Below are positions 1-9,045 of a DNA stretch of 64,000 bases, piece after piece (the first letter of the stretch is position 1; the number at the start of each line of letters is the position of its first letter). A model generated the notes under the pieces. That model ran no database searches. It had not been told where the DNA came from and worked only from the letters and a program-made list of their open reading frames with translations. The position numbers and the translations under genes are program-made. Source of the DNA: JAXLVB01 sp046329195 (GTDB lineage Bacteria > Bacteroidota > Bacteroidia > Cytophagales > Spirosomataceae); the NCBI GenBank assembly GCA_046329195.1, contig JAXLVB010000001.1:248001-312000 (forward strand). Direction: 5' to 3'.

Positions 1-355
1 ATTCGTCGTAAGCAATGGCAAAGGCATTGATAAGATTACGGTTTTTCTCGGGACGTTCTTTCCAAAAATGGTCTTCTTTCAGAATTTCAAATACCTTTTT
101 GAGTAACGTTTCGCCGTCCATACACCTACACAAGTGTTGATAACAGTCGGCAAACGACTTACCTTGGTGATTGTACAAGCTATACAGCATCGCAGGCATT
201 GTTCCGCCCGATGCCGATGACATAAACGACACATGCTTGAGCAGACCAAGCCGCTCCAGGTAGGCCATGGCTCCCAAACCAAAAGAAGCCGCCCGAAAAC
301 CACCGCCCGAAATGGCAAGGGCAATGTTTGAAAGGGGATTAAACGAAGTACTCAT
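1..355 (-). CDS. Patatin-like phospholipase family protein (partial; C-terminus outside window)
   Basis: The minus strand reads open from an ATG at 355 to the window edge (118 codons), beginning MSTSFNPLSNIALAISGGGF. The glycine-rich ISGGGFRAA oxyanion-hole motif followed by the nucleophile region SSASGGT is the signature of the patatin/cPLA2-like lipase fold, which hydrolyses acyl esters with a Ser-Asp dyad. The catalytic Asp would lie in the missing part. There is no signal peptide, so it is probably cytosolic. The gene after it on the left is not visible. Family assignment is good; substrate is unknown. Confidence 0.8.
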   Translation of the reverse strand, partial: MSTSFNPLSNIALAISGGGFRAASFGLGAMAYLERLGLLKHVSFMSSASGGTMPAMLYSLYNHQGKSFADCYQHLCRCMDGETLLKKVFEILKEDHFWKERPEKNRNLINAFAIAYDE

Positions 356-637
356 ACCACAGAAAGGAAACAGATGATGAACAGATTGGATGGTAGAAAG
401 GTAGGGATAAGCTCGAAATAATCCTATGAAAACCAGTAGGTTTTTACCAAACGGTAAGGAGGAAATGCGAAGAGTCACCGAAAGGATTACACCTTTGGTT
501 GGGCTGCTTTTATACTTTTATCACCTCTGCGTGTTCAAGAAGTTTTTTACAAAGAAAGACGTAGGGCAAATGTATTGATTAGACCGAGTTACAAATGCTC
601 GGCAATCTAAACAACAAACTTGCCCTACTGCTCCTCA

Positions 638-3600
638 TTACTTCTTCTTCAACGTAGCCAAATACTCCACTAAATCAGCGAGTTCTTGGGTGCTCATGTT
701 GTCTTGTAAGCCCGTTGGCATCATCGAGTTGGGCAGTTGCTTCATGCTTTTGATGTCTTTGGTTTTTAGGTTTTGAGAGGTTCCTCCTGGGAATTTCATC
801 AGTACGTCGGTTTCAGTTTTAGAGGCAATGATGCCCGTAAGCGAGGTGCCGTCTTTGAGAGTAACTTCCCAACCTTCGTAGCCAAAACTAATGCCAGCGT
901 CGGGGTGGAGAATGGCCAAATACTGCCCTTCTTTAGAGAGTTTTGAGCCGATTTCAGAGAGTTTAGGGCCAAAATCAGTGCCTTCGCCATTGACTTGGTG
1001 ACAAACAGCACAGTTTTGTTGAAAGACCTGAATTCCGTTTTTAGGGTTACCTGTCATGGCTACCAACTCGGCCATTGGTGGCATCTTTTTGCCTGAAGAG
1101 GTCTGCGCCACGCCCAGATACGAAGCTGCCTCAGTTCTCACATTCCGTCGCCAAGCTTTGCTCACCCCTTCCACAGCTGCCGGAATCAACTCTTTGCTGA
1201 TTTTTCCTGCCTTCAGTAGTTCCAACACCCGGTTTTCGCCATCCCAGCTGCCCCCAATGGAGCGAGTTGCTTCGGCTCGTAGTATGGGTGAACGTTTCTT
1301 ATCAAGGATTATTTTTTCGAGCAAATTAATCGAAGGCTTGCTACCAATATTGCGTAACATACTCACCGCTTTGAGTGCCAAGGGTTCGTTTTTGCCGTTG
1401 ATGGCCGTCCAAACCAGTGACTCTCCACCCTGCTTGAGCAAAATAGCAGCAGCATCACGGCTTTCGTTCCACTTGTCGGTGGTGGTGGCGTACTCAAACA
1501 ACCGAGCGTTTTGCTCGGCGAGAAGGTACTTACTTGCCAAATCGAGGTATTCTTTGCCATTGGGCAAGGAGTTGAGCAAAGCCAAAAGGGCTTGCTTAGC
1601 CTCAGTGTTTGTTTTGACAAAATCGGCATCTAAATGACTCAACGCCAATTTGTTAATTTCGTTTTGTTGCGAATCGTTGCCTTTGAGCATGGCCAACAAC
1701 GCTTCGGATTTTACTTGTCCTTTGTTAAAATCAAATGCTCTGAAGTATCGAAGGCGCTGGTTCAAGGCCACGCCCGATTCAGTTGCCAGCGAGGCAAGCA
1801 GGGGGATAGCCTTGTCGGTACGAGCACGCCAGACGATGTCTCGGTTGGCTAAACCTTCGGTCGGCTTTTGAGTAAGAGTGAGCCAAGCGGCAAAAAAGGA
1901 GTCCCACTGGCTGTCGGCTCCAATACCAAGAGCCTCTAAATACCAACGGTCGGTGCCGTTGTGTTGGGCTGCCAACTTGGCCCACAGGGCAGGTGCTTCG
2001 GGCGATTTGTTGTGATACAAGGCCAACGCACACTCTCGGCGCACTTGCGGGTCGGGGTCGGTCACGAGTTGCTTGATAGCTCCTATCGGATTGAGGTTGA
2101 ACTCTTTGGCTGCCCGCAAGGCCATGATACGTAAATCAGGATTAGCTTCTTTTAAACCCCATTCGATGTACTTAGCGCCTTTGGTTTTAGTCAAAATCCA
2201 CAAAGCCCGAGCTCTCATACGGTCGTTTTCGCCATAGTTCCAAAGATTTTCTAAGGCAGGAATGGCCTTGTCGCCCATGGTGATGAGTGCATTCCAAGCC
2301 TTGTAACGCACCGAAAGATTGGGGTTTTGCAGAGCCAAAACGGCGCCTTCGGCTGAGGTGTAATCGTACTTACGCACTACATAAGGTACATTAGGCGGTG
2401 CTACTCTGAATACTCGCCCTCGGTTTAGGTCGCCAGCTTGGTGCCCACCCACGCCTGGGTCGTACCAGTCGGTAACAAACAGTGAGCCATCGGGAGCTAC
2501 GCATACATCTGAGGGGCGAAACCACTGGTCACGAGCGCCGTACAAAATGTTGACGATGTCGGCTTTGTAACCTGCCCCTTCTTTGGTGACAGGATACGAG
2601 CGCACCACATTGGGGCCAGCATCGCAGTGGATGATTTGATTATGGAATACCGAAGGTAGTAACGTACCTTCATAAAGGCACATTCCAGTAGGGGAACCTG
2701 CCCCTGTTTGAAGCAAATTAGGCACTACGCCAGGGTCGTTGAGGTGCCAGTGGCGGCGAGGAATCTCAGGCTCTATGTTGGTTCTATTCGCTTGCCAGCC
2801 CGCCCCGGTCATCTCGTCGGTGTAGCCGTAGTTGCCGTGTTCCATCACATAGTTGATGCGCACGCCCTTGTTGCCGTCGTCGTCGTTGTCGCTTTGCCAA
2901 AGAGTGCCATAACTATCCACCGCTACTTCGTAGTTATTCCTAAAATTCTGTCCAAGTACTTCAAACTGCGTTAAATCAGGGTTGCAGCGAAATACTAACC
3001 CTTGTTTGTACTTCTTTTTGGTCGAAACGCTATCGCCATCTTGGTCAGTGACGGTTTTGCCCGTGCGGTCTTTGATTTGCTCACCAGCATTGCCGAAATT
3101 AAAGTAAAACTTACCATCAGGCCCAAACACGAAGGCGTGCATACCGTGGTCGTGTTGCTCGCCATCAATGCCTTCAAACAAAATTTCTTTTTTATCGGCT
3201 TTATCGTCGCCATTTTCGTCGGTAAACAACCACACGTAGGGGCTTTGACTCACTATGGCTTTGTTGCCCATTACCCAAATTCCGAGCGGAGCGTTGATTT
3301 CGGGACCCTGATAAAAGACGGTTTCTTTGTCGGCTTTACCGTCGTGGTTGGTATCTTCTAAAATCAAGATACGGTCGCCCTCTTTGTGCGTAGGATTCCC
3401 CGTAATGGCAGGGCGATAATTGAAGGCTTCGAGCACCCAAATACGACCACGGTCGTCTATATCCAAATTAGTAGGGTTTGACAGGAGGGGTTCGGAGGCA
3501 AACAGCTCGGCTTGTAGGCCAGGAGCTACATCCAGCCCACGCAGGGCGTTTTCGGGAAGGCGCTTTTCTTCTTCTTTAAGCTCATCAGACAAGCGTTGAA

Positions 3601-3703
3601 AATAAGCGTTAATGGCTCGATGGCTCGACGAGAACTGATAACTCATGCTCAAGAGCATTGCGAGCAGTGCAAGCAGGCCATAGGTCAGCTTCGTAGATTT
3701 CAT
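638..3703 (-). CDS. Secreted PVC-type membrane-bound dehydrogenase with HEAT repeats and C-terminal cytochrome c domain
   Basis: About 1021 aa. I start at the ATG at 3703 because it gives an N-terminal hydrophobic segment (MKSTKLTYGLLALLAML); an upstream in-frame start would add 41 unlikely residues. After the anchor comes a beta-propeller sugar-dehydrogenase-like domain (GLQAELFASEPLLSNPTNLD, then calcium-type loops DTNHDGKAD and DENGDDKAD). Next are alpha-helical HEAT-like repeats in the middle third, and then a heme c motif CAVCH with a distal Met-containing stretch near the C-terminus. This order is that of the PVC-type dehydrogenase/heme-binding proteins found in Planctomycetes and Bacteroidota. 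The expected role is periplasmic oxidation of a sugar or alcohol with electrons passed to heme. The substrate is unknown. It stands alone, divergent from the gene at 4074. Confidence 0.85.
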   Translation of the reverse strand: MKSTKLTYGLLALLAMLLSMSYQFSSSHRAINAYFQRLSDELKEEEKRLPENALRGLDVAPGLQAELFASEPLLSNPTNLDIDDRGRIWVLEAFNYRPAITGNPTHKEGDRILILEDTNHDGKADKETVFYQGPEINAPLGIWVMGNKAIVSQSPYVWLFTDENGDDKADKKEILFEGIDGEQHDHGMHAFVFGPDGKFYFNFGNAGEQIKDRTGKTVTDQDGDSVSTKKKYKQGLVFRCNPDLTQFEVLGQNFRNNYEVAVDSYGTLWQSDNDDDGNKGVRINYVMEHGNYGYTDEMTGAGWQANRTNIEPEIPRRHWHLNDPGVVPNLLQTGAGSPTGMCLYEGTLLPSVFHNQIIHCDAGPNVVRSYPVTKEGAGYKADIVNILYGARDQWFRPSDVCVAPDGSLFVTDWYDPGVGGHQAGDLNRGRVFRVAPPNVPYVVRKYDYTSAEGAVLALQNPNLSVRYKAWNALITMGDKAIPALENLWNYGENDRMRARALWILTKTKGAKYIEWGLKEANPDLRIMALRAAKEFNLNPIGAIKQLVTDPDPQVRRECALALYHNKSPEAPALWAKLAAQHNGTDRWYLEALGIGADSQWDSFFAAWLTLTQKPTEGLANRDIVWRARTDKAIPLLASLATESGVALNQRLRYFRAFDFNKGQVKSEALLAMLKGNDSQQNEINKLALSHLDADFVKTNTEAKQALLALLNSLPNGKEYLDLASKYLLAEQNARLFEYATTTDKWNESRDAAAILLKQGGESLVWTAINGKNEPLALKAVSMLRNIGSKPSINLLEKIILDKKRSPILRAEATRSIGGSWDGENRVLELLKAGKISKELIPAAVEGVSKAWRRNVRTEAASYLGVAQTSSGKKMPPMAELVAMTGNPKNGIQVFQQNCAVCHQVNGEGTDFGPKLSEIGSKLSKEGQYLAILHPDAGISFGYEGWEVTLKDGTSLTGIIASKTETDVLMKFPGGTSQNLKTKDIKSMKQLPNSMMPTGLQDNMSTQELADLVEYLATLKKK

Positions 3704-4073
3704 AAGTTGAATAGGTTCAGAATTAGGGATGAAATATAGGCAAAAATTGCTTGCTTTTTGATACTCTTGATTGACGCCGTATAAATTTTGAAAGTTAGCT
3801 CCTCTCCATTTCTTTATCACATCCAACGAGTCAGTCTTGTTCCTTGCCTTGATTAGTCGTCAAAACCATCTTCCTATTTTTATCAATTCATTGTTTTTCA
3901 GGTATTTCTTTGTTAAAACAATGAGTCAGAATCATTTTGATAAGAAGCATCATTCTTTTCATAGCTACAATTCGACTATTCAAAATCGTATTTCGACTGT
4001 TCAGTTTTAAAAAATTGGAGGGGCAGATACGTCGCTACAATTTTGTGCCATTCAACACAAACAAACATTCGCT
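3704..4073. other. Divergent intergenic region
   Basis: This 370-base AT-rich spacer lies between two divergent secreted-protein genes and must hold both promoters. I see no RNA gene or ORF in it. A stretch near 4040-4052 (TACAATTTTG) only loosely resembles the TAnnTTTG -7 element. Confidence 0.5.
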
Positions 4074-6680
4074 ATGAAAAAGTTATTTTTACTTCTTTTC
4101 TTTGTTCCAATGGCTGCCTTTGCGCAGACTGTTTACGTAACACCCTCTGGAGCCGGTGCCATGAACGGCACCTCTTGGGCCAATGCGTATGGAGGGTTAC
4201 AACTCCAAACGGCCATCCTCAATGTTCCTGTGGGCGGCCAAGTATGGGTAGCTGCTGGCACCTACTTACCCACCTACGAAATGGAAGTGGGCGATCTTCG
4301 CAGTTACACCTTTTATATCAATCGTAACATTAAGGTCTATGGGGGGTTTCCAGCCACTGGCTCACCTACCATGGCCAATCGAAATCCAGCCGTAAACGTT
4401 ACTATCTTAAGCGGCGACCTTAACCGTGGTGGCGACCCCAACGCCGACGCCTACCACGTGGTTTATCTGGATCATTTGCCTAATACGGCTTTGTTAGATG
4501 GTTTTACTATCACCAAAGGAAATGCCGACGGTCCTACTAACCTCAAACAGCTTGGCGCAGGCATCTTTAACGATGGTGGTGGTGCAGGCAACGGTAGCCA
4601 TCCTAGCGTTATCAATTGCACTTTCATCAATAACTATGGACGAGGTGGGTCTTTCTTCAATGAAGCTCGTAATGGGGGAAAAGCCAGCCCTGCTATTACG
4701 AATTGCACCTTCAAAGACAATAATGGGTATAACAGTGCTGGCATTTATAGTGTTGCTAGTGCGGGTGGTAAAAGCAATCCTGTTATTACTGCTTGTACAT
4801 TCACAAACAACGTGGCTACCAACATTGGAGGAGCTATTCTAAATTACTCTTTGCAAAGCGGAAGCGAAGTTAGTCCTTTCATTAGCCAGTGTACCTTCAA
4901 CAACAACAAAACAACAGGCAACGGCACATCAGGAGGTGCCATTGCAAGCTATGTGCAGACCCAAGGTAAATCAAATTCTTTCATTGAAAATTGTACCTTT
5001 ACTAACAATGTGGCAGCTTGGTCGGGCGGAGCTATTATGAACTACAGCCGCCCCGATGCCCAAGACGGTGGCGAATGCAGCCCAACTATTCGGAACTGCT
5101 CGTTTGTGGGCAATATAGCACAAACGCATGTGGGAGGAGCTATCTTCAACTCTGCTGGGGAGGTTCAAGGGAGTGGGCATGGTATTGTAAGTCCACAAAT
5201 CGAAAACTGCGTTTTTAATGGTAATAAGGCAGTCTATGGTGGTGCGGCGTATAATTACAGTTATTATGGAAAATGCGAGGCGAGCTTCAGGAGCTGTACG
5301 TTTTACAACAACTCAGCTTCTAACTTTGGAGGAACGATTGGTAATAACACAGACTCGGGAACACTCACCACATTTATTATAAATAGCATTTTTTGGGGTA
5401 ATAGTGGCACGGATAAGAATATCTCTATTCAAACCGTCACGGGAGTTATACTTTCAAACTCGTTGCTAGATGAGGCATCTTGCCCGACTAATGTGATTTG
5501 CGGACCGGGTAATATCTATAATCAAGACCCCCTCTTTGCTGATGCTGCCAACGGAAATCTGCGTCTCCAACCTTGCTCGCCAGCTATCAATGTTGGAGCG
5601 AATGGTTTTAATACTATTAACATTGACTTAGACGGTAACCCTCGTACTATAGGAGGCACCGTAGATATGGGGGCTTACGAAGCTCCGATGGTGCTATGTA
5701 TCAAAACCGCTGCTAGTAGCAATCCAGCATGTGTAAATAGCACCGTTGTCTTATCGGCTACAGGAGGTACTACCTATTCGTGGAAAGGGCCAAACAATTT
5801 CAGTTCAACCAGTGCTACGCCAAGTGTGGTTGCCACAACTGCAAACAAAGGCGTGTATAGTGTTACAGGTGTGAGTGGTACCATTACGGGGAGTGCCACT
5901 GTATCGCTAAACATCACAACGCTCCAAGCAGGCATAGTAGGTGCTCCTTGTATTGGTGGTACTATTCAATTCACGGCTACAGGTATGACAACCTATTCTT
6001 GGAATCGCCCTACTAACAATTTCTCTTCAACCGCACAAAATCCGGTTATTCCAAGCTCTACGCTCAACGATGCTGGTGTCTATTTTGTATCTGGGCGATC
6101 TGGCCTTTGTGTAGTCTCAACAATGGTAGCTGTTATGTTAAAAGGTCCAGGTATCAACCCTTCCTTTACCTTTAGCCCAAGTCCAATTGCAGCAGGAAAT
6201 ACCGTTGTCTTGAATGCTACCAGTGCTACCGGTTCTTATGATTGGAGTGGCCCTAATGGTGCATTGGGTAATGGCAAAACCGTAACTATCAATAACTTTC
6301 AAGCGGTTAATGCAGGGGTTTATCGGCTTACCTTGACGAGTGGCGGATGCACTGGATACATCGAAAAGACTCTCTCTTTGAACAATAGTCCTCGCTTGGC
6401 AAGCGAAGAAGCACAAACACTACATGTACAAGTATCGGCTTATCCTAATCCAGTAACCAGTATCTTGCAAGTAGATGTAGTTTTGCAAGAAGCATCAGGT
6501 ATCACCCTACAGATGCTTACTGGCGAAGGTCGTTTGGTGCAACACATAGAGCGCAGCGATGAGGTGACCAATCACAATGTACAATTAGACGTATCATCAT
6601 TGCCCGAGGGGATGTATTTGCTACAAGTGCATAATGGAAAACAACAAGTAGTAAAGCGAATCATTAAAGGTCAGCCATAA
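4074..6680 (+). CDS. T9SS-exported right-handed beta-helix surface protein
   Basis: 868 aa with a clear signal peptide (MKKLFLLLFFVPMAAFAQ). From about residue 110 to 450 there are repeats of the form NCTFxNNxAxxxGGAIxN. These are parallel beta-helix coils like those of Pmp-type and pectate-lyase-like proteins. Two or three Ig-like modules follow (for example TTYSWKGPNNFSSTSATP and its relative TTYSWNRPTNNFSSTAQNP). The last 80 or so residues (YPNPV...GMYLLQV...KRIIKG) form a type A T9SS C-terminal sorting domain, so the protein should cross the outer membrane through the type IX system and be attached to the surface or released. The role is probably adhesion or polysaccharide binding. No catalytic motif is visible. 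Confidence 0.88.
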   Translation: MKKLFLLLFFVPMAAFAQTVYVTPSGAGAMNGTSWANAYGGLQLQTAILNVPVGGQVWVAAGTYLPTYEMEVGDLRSYTFYINRNIKVYGGFPATGSPTMANRNPAVNVTILSGDLNRGGDPNADAYHVVYLDHLPNTALLDGFTITKGNADGPTNLKQLGAGIFNDGGGAGNGSHPSVINCTFINNYGRGGSFFNEARNGGKASPAITNCTFKDNNGYNSAGIYSVASAGGKSNPVITACTFTNNVATNIGGAILNYSLQSGSEVSPFISQCTFNNNKTTGNGTSGGAIASYVQTQGKSNSFIENCTFTNNVAAWSGGAIMNYSRPDAQDGGECSPTIRNCSFVGNIAQTHVGGAIFNSAGEVQGSGHGIVSPQIENCVFNGNKAVYGGAAYNYSYYGKCEASFRSCTFYNNSASNFGGTIGNNTDSGTLTTFIINSIFWGNSGTDKNISIQTVTGVILSNSLLDEASCPTNVICGPGNIYNQDPLFADAANGNLRLQPCSPAINVGANGFNTINIDLDGNPRTIGGTVDMGAYEAPMVLCIKTAASSNPACVNSTVVLSATGGTTYSWKGPNNFSSTSATPSVVATTANKGVYSVTGVSGTITGSATVSLNITTLQAGIVGAPCIGGTIQFTATGMTTYSWNRPTNNFSSTAQNPVIPSSTLNDAGVYFVSGRSGLCVVSTMVAVMLKGPGINPSFTFSPSPIAAGNTVVLNATSATGSYDWSGPNGALGNGKTVTINNFQAVNAGVYRLTLTSGGCTGYIEKTLSLNNSPRLASEEAQTLHVQVSAYPNPVTSILQVDVVLQEASGITLQMLTGEGRLVQHIERSDEVTNHNVQLDVSSLPEGMYLLQVHNGKQQVVKRIIKGQP

Positions 6681-6694
6681 CTATCTTTTAATCA

Positions 6695-6736
6695 GCACAA
6701 AAGGTCATTGAGTCGTTGCTCAATGACCTTTTGTGC
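6695..6736 (+). terminator. Intrinsic terminator after the beta-helix gene
   Basis: A perfect 18-bp stem (GCACAAAAGGTCATTGAG and its complement) closes a 6-base loop. It sits 14 bases after the stop codon of the gene ending at 6680. It is symmetric and could also work on the other strand. Confidence 0.85.
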
Positions 6737-6840
6737 AATATAGACCTCCCAATTAAACAATCTAAATTCAACATGAGAAATAACCGAAATAATTCTTGAA
6801 TTTACGTAAGCAAGATAAGGAGCTGATTATGGGGTTCGCT

Positions 6841-7503
6841 TTACTTTACAATTATAATTGTGCCATGAACAGGTGCTCTGTCAGGCACGTTGAGGTTTAT
6901 CACATAGTAATACGTCGCCATTGGCATTGATTCGTGTTGGCGTTTGCCATTCCACGGCGTTTGATAACCCTGTGAACTGAAAATTTTACTACCCCATCGG
7001 TCAAAAATATCAACGACACAGTCGGGGTATTGTTCGATACCCTTGATGAGCCAAGCATCGTTCACACCGTCGTCGTTGGGGCTAAAGGCATTCGGAATGT
7101 CTAAGTCAAGTACTACATTGACGATTACTTGGTCGGTAGCTTCACAACCCACTGCCGAAATAGCCGTCAATGTGTAAGTAGTTGTCTCTGACGGATTGAT
7201 GACTGGATTCAGCACGCTGGGTTGGTCAACGCCCGTAACAGGCTCCCACCGATACGTTACCGCCCCTGTAGCCGTGGCACTCATGGCAACACCCGTCTCT
7301 ACAATAGTCTGCACATCTTTACCCGCATCTACTACTGGATAGGCGTTTTGCGTAATCGGTACGGCAATGGCTGTGGCAGCACAAGTAGCGTCTTTTACCT
7401 TGACGGTGTAGCCACCATAGAGCTGCTGGGCCAAGTCTCGCTCGCCGCACCAGCCAGGATAAGTACTAACTGTTTTATCGGCACCTTCATAAGACCCTAT
7501 TAA
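6841..7503 (-). pseudogene. C-terminal remnant of a gliding-motility-type surface protein (T9SS type B sorting domain)
   Basis: The frame is open from just after an in-frame TGA (7504-7506) down to the stop at 6841. It encodes about 220 residues of a larger protein: a SprB-like repeat (YGGYTVKVKDATCAA), a PKD/Ig-like module, and the gliding-motility-associated C-terminal domain (IPNAFSPNDDGVNDAW...DIFDRWGSKIF...GTIIIVK). No good start codon and no signal peptide precede it; the only candidate is a TTG at 7434 inside the repeat. A real T9SS cargo needs a Sec signal, so I read this as a 5'-truncated relic. An intact short protein is less likely. Confidence 0.75.
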
Positions 7504-7635
7504 TCAACTTTTTCTGGCTTGTCTTCTTCAAAAATACAAAATTTTCAAGAAAATAGCATTAGGGTTTGTGCCTTTTGAGTAAGGAAATGGGGTGGTTTTG
7601 GAGGAAATAGAGATTATTTGGGGGGATTTATTTCG

Positions 7636-7643
7636 TAGCTTTG
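7636..7643 (+). promoter_or_regulatory. Promoter -7 element of nuoD
   Basis: TAGCTTTG matches the Bacteroidota -7 consensus TAnnTTTG exactly. A TTG at 7618-7620 could serve as the -33 element, with a slightly short 15-base spacer. Transcription would start within a few bases of the GTG at 7648, giving a leaderless or nearly leaderless mRNA. Confidence 0.6.
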
Positions 7644-7647
7644 TACT

Positions 7648-8862
7648 GTGAAAACGATTCAATACGAATATCGCCCCGCTAACCACCGGCTCTCGGATGC
7701 CAACAAGTATCGGCTCGAAAACCTCTCCGACGATGAGATGATTCTCTCGATGGGGCCTCAGCACCCCTCTACCCACGGGGTGTTGCGCCTTGAGGTAATT
7801 ACCGACGGCGAGTTGGTGGTGGACGTGGTGCCACATTTGGGCTACTTGCATCGCTGCTTTGAGAAACACGCCGAGGCTATGCCCTTTAACCAAGTGATTC
7901 CGTACGTAGATCGAATGGACTACTTGGCCGCTATGAATTCTGAGCACGCCTACGTGATGGGTGTAGAGCGGATGCTGGGCATTGACAAAGACCTTCCAAA
8001 GCGGGTAGAGTACATTCGGGTGTTAGTAGCGGAGCTCAACCGCTTGGCCTCGCATTTTGTGGCGGTGGGTACGTATGCGCTGGATATTGGAGCCTATACA
8101 GCTTTTTTGTGGATGATGCGAGACCGTGAGCACATCCAACGCATGCTCGAATGGGTATGTGGCGCTCGGATGCTCTACAATTACATTTGGGTTGGTGGGC
8201 TGTTTTATGATTTGCCAATTGGCTTCGAAGAACGTTGCCAAGAGCTAGTAACCTACCTCAAACCCAAGCTGTTGGAGCTGCAAACGTTGGTAATTGATAA
8301 TAAAATCTTTGTACAACGCACCGCCAACATCGGCGTATTGCCATTAGATTTGGCCATTAATTACGGCTGCACGGGCCCTGTGCTAAGAGGGTCAGGCTTG
8401 CGGTTTGACCTCCGTAAAGTAGATGGCTACTCCGTTTATCCTGAATTAGACTTTAACATCCCCATTGGCGAAGGCAAAATGGGTACCGTTGGCGACTGCT
8501 GGGATCGTAACTACGTGCGAGTACTCGAATGCTGGGAGTCGCTCCGAATCATAGAGCAATGCCTCAGCCGACTCACCGGTGAGTTGAAACGTACCCCCGA
8601 TTTTGACCCACAAGCCCTGCTTCCGAAGAAAATTCGTCCCGCTAAAATGGATTATTATGTACGAGCCGAAAACCCTAAGGGCGAATTAGGGTTTTACTTT
8701 AGAGCCGACGGGCGCTCAGACGTACCGCTGCGGGTTAAGGCAAGGGCGTGTTCGTTTCATAACCTGTCGGTCATTGCCGAAATCTCCAAAGGCGCCCTCT
8801 TGGCCGACTTAGTGGCCGTTATTGGCTCGTTAGACTTAGTCATGGGCGAAGTGGACCGATGA
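7648..8862 (+). CDS. nuoD: NADH-quinone oxidoreductase subunit D (49-kDa subunit)
   Basis: 404 aa starting at GTG. The conserved N-terminal block GPQHPSTHGVLRL lines the quinone site of complex I. Further family marks are VDRMDYLAAMNSEHAY, DIGAYTAFLWMMRDRE and the C-terminal GSLDLVMGEVDR. Length matches the family. It should sit in the peripheral arm of complex I at the membrane interface with NuoB. No other nuo gene is present nearby, although nuoD normally lies in a nuoA-N operon. It is either a relocated gene or a second copy. The next gene is fabH, 183 bases downstream. Confidence 0.95.
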   Translation: MKTIQYEYRPANHRLSDANKYRLENLSDDEMILSMGPQHPSTHGVLRLEVITDGELVVDVVPHLGYLHRCFEKHAEAMPFNQVIPYVDRMDYLAAMNSEHAYVMGVERMLGIDKDLPKRVEYIRVLVAELNRLASHFVAVGTYALDIGAYTAFLWMMRDREHIQRMLEWVCGARMLYNYIWVGGLFYDLPIGFEERCQELVTYLKPKLLELQTLVIDNKIFVQRTANIGVLPLDLAINYGCTGPVLRGSGLRFDLRKVDGYSVYPELDFNIPIGEGKMGTVGDCWDRNYVRVLECWESLRIIEQCLSRLTGELKRTPDFDPQALLPKKIRPAKMDYYVRAENPKGELGFYFRADGRSDVPLRVKARACSFHNLSVIAEISKGALLADLVAVIGSLDLVMGEVDR

Positions 8863-8868
8863 AGAGGG

Positions 8869-9000
8869 TTAAAGTGTAGAGTGGAAAGGTTAAAGTGGAA
8901 AGAAAGAGATACCTCATCCCTCTGATCTTTAACCTCTGACCTTTCTCCTTTAACCTTTAACCTTTTACCTCTCACCTTGGCCTCTCACCATTAACCTCTT
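8869..9000. repeat. Low-complexity purine-rich then pyrimidine-rich tract (inverted)
   Basis: The left half is purine-rich on the + strand (AAAGTGTAGAGTGGAAAGG at 8871-8889 and similar units). The right half, from about 8930, is the pyrimidine-rich complement style (CTTTAACC, GACCTTTCTCC, TTTACCTCTCACC). The two halves can pair imperfectly. The motif AAAGTGTAGAG recurs at both ends of the four-helix-bundle gene near 54.4-55.0 kb. It is not coding. Confidence 0.7.
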
Positions 9001-9006
9001 TTTCCT

Positions 9007-9014
9007 TATCTTTG
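9007..9014 (+). promoter_or_regulatory. Promoter -7 element of fabH
   Basis: TATCTTTG matches TAnnTTTG and lies 31 bases before the fabH ATG. No TTG is at the ideal distance; the nearest is at 8979-8981. Confidence 0.55.
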
Positions 9015-9045
9015 CCGACATATCGCCGAAAAACACAACAAAAGC

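Noticed and set aside
79..324. 81-codon minus-strand frame at the left edge
   Set aside because: It is out of frame with the patatin-like coding sequence, which reads open from 355 to the window edge with clear family motifs.
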